A stretch of 7,348 nt of DNA from the NCBI GenBank assembly GCA_031376455.1, contig JANMDU010000095.1, positions 1 through 7,348 of the forward strand, in the 5' to 3' direction. This DNA comes from JANMDU01 sp031376455 (GTDB lineage Bacteria > Pseudomonadota > Gammaproteobacteria > Burkholderiales > Burkholderiaceae_C). Positions within the stretch are counted from its first letter, which is position 1, and each line of letters begins with the position of its first letter. Shown in pieces: positions 6,601 to 7,348 of the stretch. The notes beneath the pieces were generated by a model. It searched no databases. It was not told where the DNA came from and saw only the letters and a program-made list of their open reading frames with translations. Made by a program: the position numbers and the translations under genes.

Positions 6601-7348
6601 TTAGCCCGTATTGCGCAATCCTGCGGCAATTCCATTGATGCTGATGTGAATTCCACGCTGGACTTTTTCGTCTAAATCCTCTGGCTTCTTGCCGGCGCGG
6701 TAGCGACGAATGAGTTCGACTTGCAGGTGATGCAGCGGATCAATATAAGGGAAGCGATGCTGGATGCTTCGCGCAAGAGCCGCATTGCTACTCAAGCGCT
6801 TGCCTTCGCCAGTAATGAGCTGCAGAGCGCGCGTGGTGCGCTGCCATTCGGCTTCAATTTGACCCAAGATTTTTTTGCGTAACTTCGCATCGTGTACGAG
6901 CTCTGCGTAACGCGCTGCGAGCGACAAATCGCTCTTGGCTAACACCATGTCCATGTTGGAGAGCAGAGTGCGGAAAAAAGGCCAATCGCGATACATTTTT
7001 TGTAGCAGCTTGCGTTTATCCTGCTTGGGTTGCGCGTCATTTCCATTTAAAAAATGCTCTACCGCCGAGCCAAAGCCAAACCATCCAGGTAGCGTGGCGC
7101 GGCATTGCCCCCAGCTGAAGCCCCAAGGAATCGCACGCAGGTCTTCAATACGTTGTGTTGCTTTTCGAGAGGCGGGGCGAGAGCCGATATTGAGACCAGC
7201 GATTTCTCGCAGCGGCGTGGCAGCGAAGAAGTAATCACTGAAGCCCGGCGTCTCATACACAAGCGAGCGATAGGCTTGCATGGAATGTGCAGACAGTGCT
7301 TGTGCCGCCTCGACAAAGCTGCTGGGCGCTGCTTGGGTGGGCGTGAGC
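6601..7348 (-). CDS. ppc: Phosphoenolpyruvate carboxylase, C-terminal part (5' end outside window)
   Basis: About 249 C-terminal residues are visible; the frame stays open to the window edge, so the ATG at 7281 is internal. The enzyme adds bicarbonate to phosphoenolpyruvate to make oxaloacetate, refilling the TCA cycle in the cytoplasm. Family hallmarks are YFFAATPLREIAGLNIGSRP, the IEDLRAIPWGFSWGQCR block, LPGWFGFGSAV, the RDWPFF motif and the invariant end RNTG. By alignment from memory with the E. coli enzyme (883 residues), the aspartate-inhibitor residues K773, R832 and N881 are kept, as K in VLAKSDL, R in IQHRFPYIDPL and N in RNTG; this predicts feedback inhibition by aspartate. The gene converges on the envelope operon and is unrelated to it in function. 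The TAA stop is at 6601-6603. No frameshift or odd residue seen. Confidence 0.97.
   Translation of the reverse strand, partial: LTPTQAAPSSFVEAAQALSAHSMQAYRSLVYETPGFSDYFFAATPLREIAGLNIGSRPASRKATQRIEDLRAIPWGFSWGQCRATLPGWFGFGSAVEHFLNGNDAQPKQDKRKLLQKMYRDWPFFRTLLSNMDMVLAKSDLSLAARYAELVHDAKLRKKILGQIEAEWQRTTRALQLITGEGKRLSSNAALARSIQHRFPYIDPLHHLQVELIRRYRAGKKPEDLDEKVQRGIHISINGIAAGLRNTG

Overview
The window looks like a betaproteobacterial chromosome segment, probably Burkholderiales. The base composition is moderate (about 50-55% GC by eye). The minus-strand phosphoenolpyruvate carboxylase fragment reads like Burkholderiales enzymes, and signal peptides, a lipobox, an outer-membrane barrel and an OmpA-type peptidoglycan-binding domain show a Gram-negative envelope. 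The taxon call is an inference from sequence recall, not from a search.

Positions 1-6493 hold three plus-strand envelope genes arranged as an operon. (1) The 3' part of a large modular surface protein with DUF11 and SdrD-B/Cna-B-like repeats; its 5' end lies upstream of the window. (2) Overlapping it by ATGA, a 1129-residue outer-membrane protein with a signal peptide, an invasin-like Ig domain, a conserved strand-rich middle and a very large C-terminal beta-barrel. (3) After a 38-base gap, an OmpA-family lipoprotein with a helical, cysteine-containing N-terminal part, a Pro/Ala linker and a peptidoglycan-binding C-terminal domain. A stem-loop with a T-tract follows and probably ends the operon.

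Positions 6601-7348 hold, on the minus strand and convergent with the operon, the C-terminal third of phosphoenolpyruvate carboxylase (ppc), an ordinary housekeeping gene whose 5' end is outside the window.

The three operon genes suggest one envelope apparatus: a long repeat-built surface or periplasmic protein, a giant barrel that could export, display or hold it, and a lipoprotein that ties the complex to peptidoglycan. No function is proven by the sequence. The features most worth following up are the unusually large barrel (about 34 strands by hand count), the lack of any recognised anchor on the repeat protein, and the strict coupling of the genes. No RNA genes, CRISPR arrays, insertion sequences or other mobile elements were seen.
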